In this document: positions 53,875 through 53,921 of the stretch, piece by piece
How the letters are laid out: every line of letters starts with the position of its first letter
How positions within the stretch are numbered: the first letter of the stretch is position 1
Source: an uncultured Campylobacter sp.
GTDB taxonomy: Bacteria > Campylobacterota > Campylobacteria > Campylobacterales > Campylobacteraceae
NCBI RefSeq assembly: GCF_938039245.1
Contig: NZ_CALHVN010000035.1
Coordinates: 1-53,921 of the forward strand
DNA: 53,921 nt
Reading direction: 5' to 3'
Notes under the pieces: generated by a model
Seen by the model: the letters and a program-made list of their open reading frames with translations, nothing else
What the model was told of the DNA's origin: nothing
The model's database searches: none
Translations under genes and position numbers: made by a program

Positions 53875-53921
53875 ACTGCACGTGAGAGGTTGCTGCGCTA
53901 TGCGCAGGTTTATCTGGCGCT

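Larger units (their letters stand above)
53183..53921. other. Non-coding right end
   Basis: 739 bases to the window edge. Short open frames (for example 53295-53516) have no ribosome site or family. An A8 run is near 53488-53495, a T8 run at 53802-53809, then the hairpin and C-rich tract described separately. A Pro-rich open frame crosses the edge (from about 53810) but looks like an effect of the C runs. Confidence 0.55.

Noticed and set aside
1..53921. CRISPR arrays, insertion sequences, prophage genes
   Set aside because: No regularly spaced direct repeats, transposase, integrase or phage structural protein was found on either strand.

Overview
The window looks like a chromosomal segment of a Campylobacter. 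It has non-jejuni-like base composition (roughly mid-40s % GC by eye, far richer than C. jejuni), so the oral C. rectus/showae/curvus/gracilis type is my best inference; the species cannot be fixed from sequence reading alone. The evidence is gene order: from memory, four blocks reproduce C. jejuni NCTC 11168 neighbourhoods (about Cj0837c-Cj0845c, Cj0638c-Cj0652, Cj1269c-Cj1282 and Cj0809c-Cj0813), joined here in a new order. Genes are tightly packed with many 4-nt ATGA and 17-nt overlaps. No tRNA, rRNA, CRISPR array, insertion sequence or prophage gene was seen.

Layout. 1-1355: queC behind a structured leader. 1356-9556 (mostly minus): a Mur-ligase-N-domain-like orphan, metG, a small four-cysteine protein, fbp, mobB, then (plus) a lipoprotein converging on a lytic transglycosylase, yggT and gltX. 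9681-10735 (plus): mscL and a Crp/Fnr-type regulator. 11064-22798 (minus): a cell-envelope operon: nadK, recN, a double-receiver GGDEF protein, tatD, mltD-like, rlpA, hisB, kdsC, lptC, lptA, engB, a membrane protein and mrdA (PBP2). 22892-27418 (plus): aspS, a long foldback element, adk, a YgiW/BOF protein, ppa and a DUF937/YidB-like protein. 27419-30195: a solitary lldD-type alpha-hydroxyacid dehydrogenase between two large non-coding stretches at a synteny breakpoint. 30196-45468 (minus): rluD-like, flpA, trmB, ftsE, ftsX, EnvC-like, pyrH, rpoZ, spoT, tyrS, nitronate monooxygenase-like, amidase and mnmC. 45521-46627 (plus): rodA. 46837-52448 (minus): nadE, a DegT-fold protein, lpxK, cutA, thrC, kdsB. 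52565-53182 (plus): a metallo-beta-lactamase-fold hydrolase. The last 740 bases are non-coding and end in a C-rich (minus-strand G-rich) element.

How the genes fit together. The dominant theme is envelope construction: Kdo and lipid A (kdsB, kdsC, lpxK), LPS transport (lptA, lptC), elongation and septation of peptidoglycan (mrdA, rodA, mltD-like, slt, rlpA, ftsEX, EnvC-like, amidase). FtsE, FtsX, a catalytically degenerate M23 protein and an AmiC-type amidase in one 12-kb block suggest an FtsEX-EnvC-amidase pathway. The rest is central housekeeping: translation (metG, gltX, aspS, tyrS, trmB, mnmC, rluD-like), nucleotide and cofactor metabolism (adk, pyrH, nadK, nadE, ppa) and the stringent response (spoT, rpoZ).

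Most worth a second look: a DegT-fold protein lacking the PLP lysine; an MnmC whose FAD Rossmann fold has an apparent in-frame gap; a GGGEF version of the GGDEF domain; a ~280-nt foldback upstream of adk with partial similarity to the queC leader; extreme abundance of AAATTT; and a quadruplex-forming tract at the right edge.
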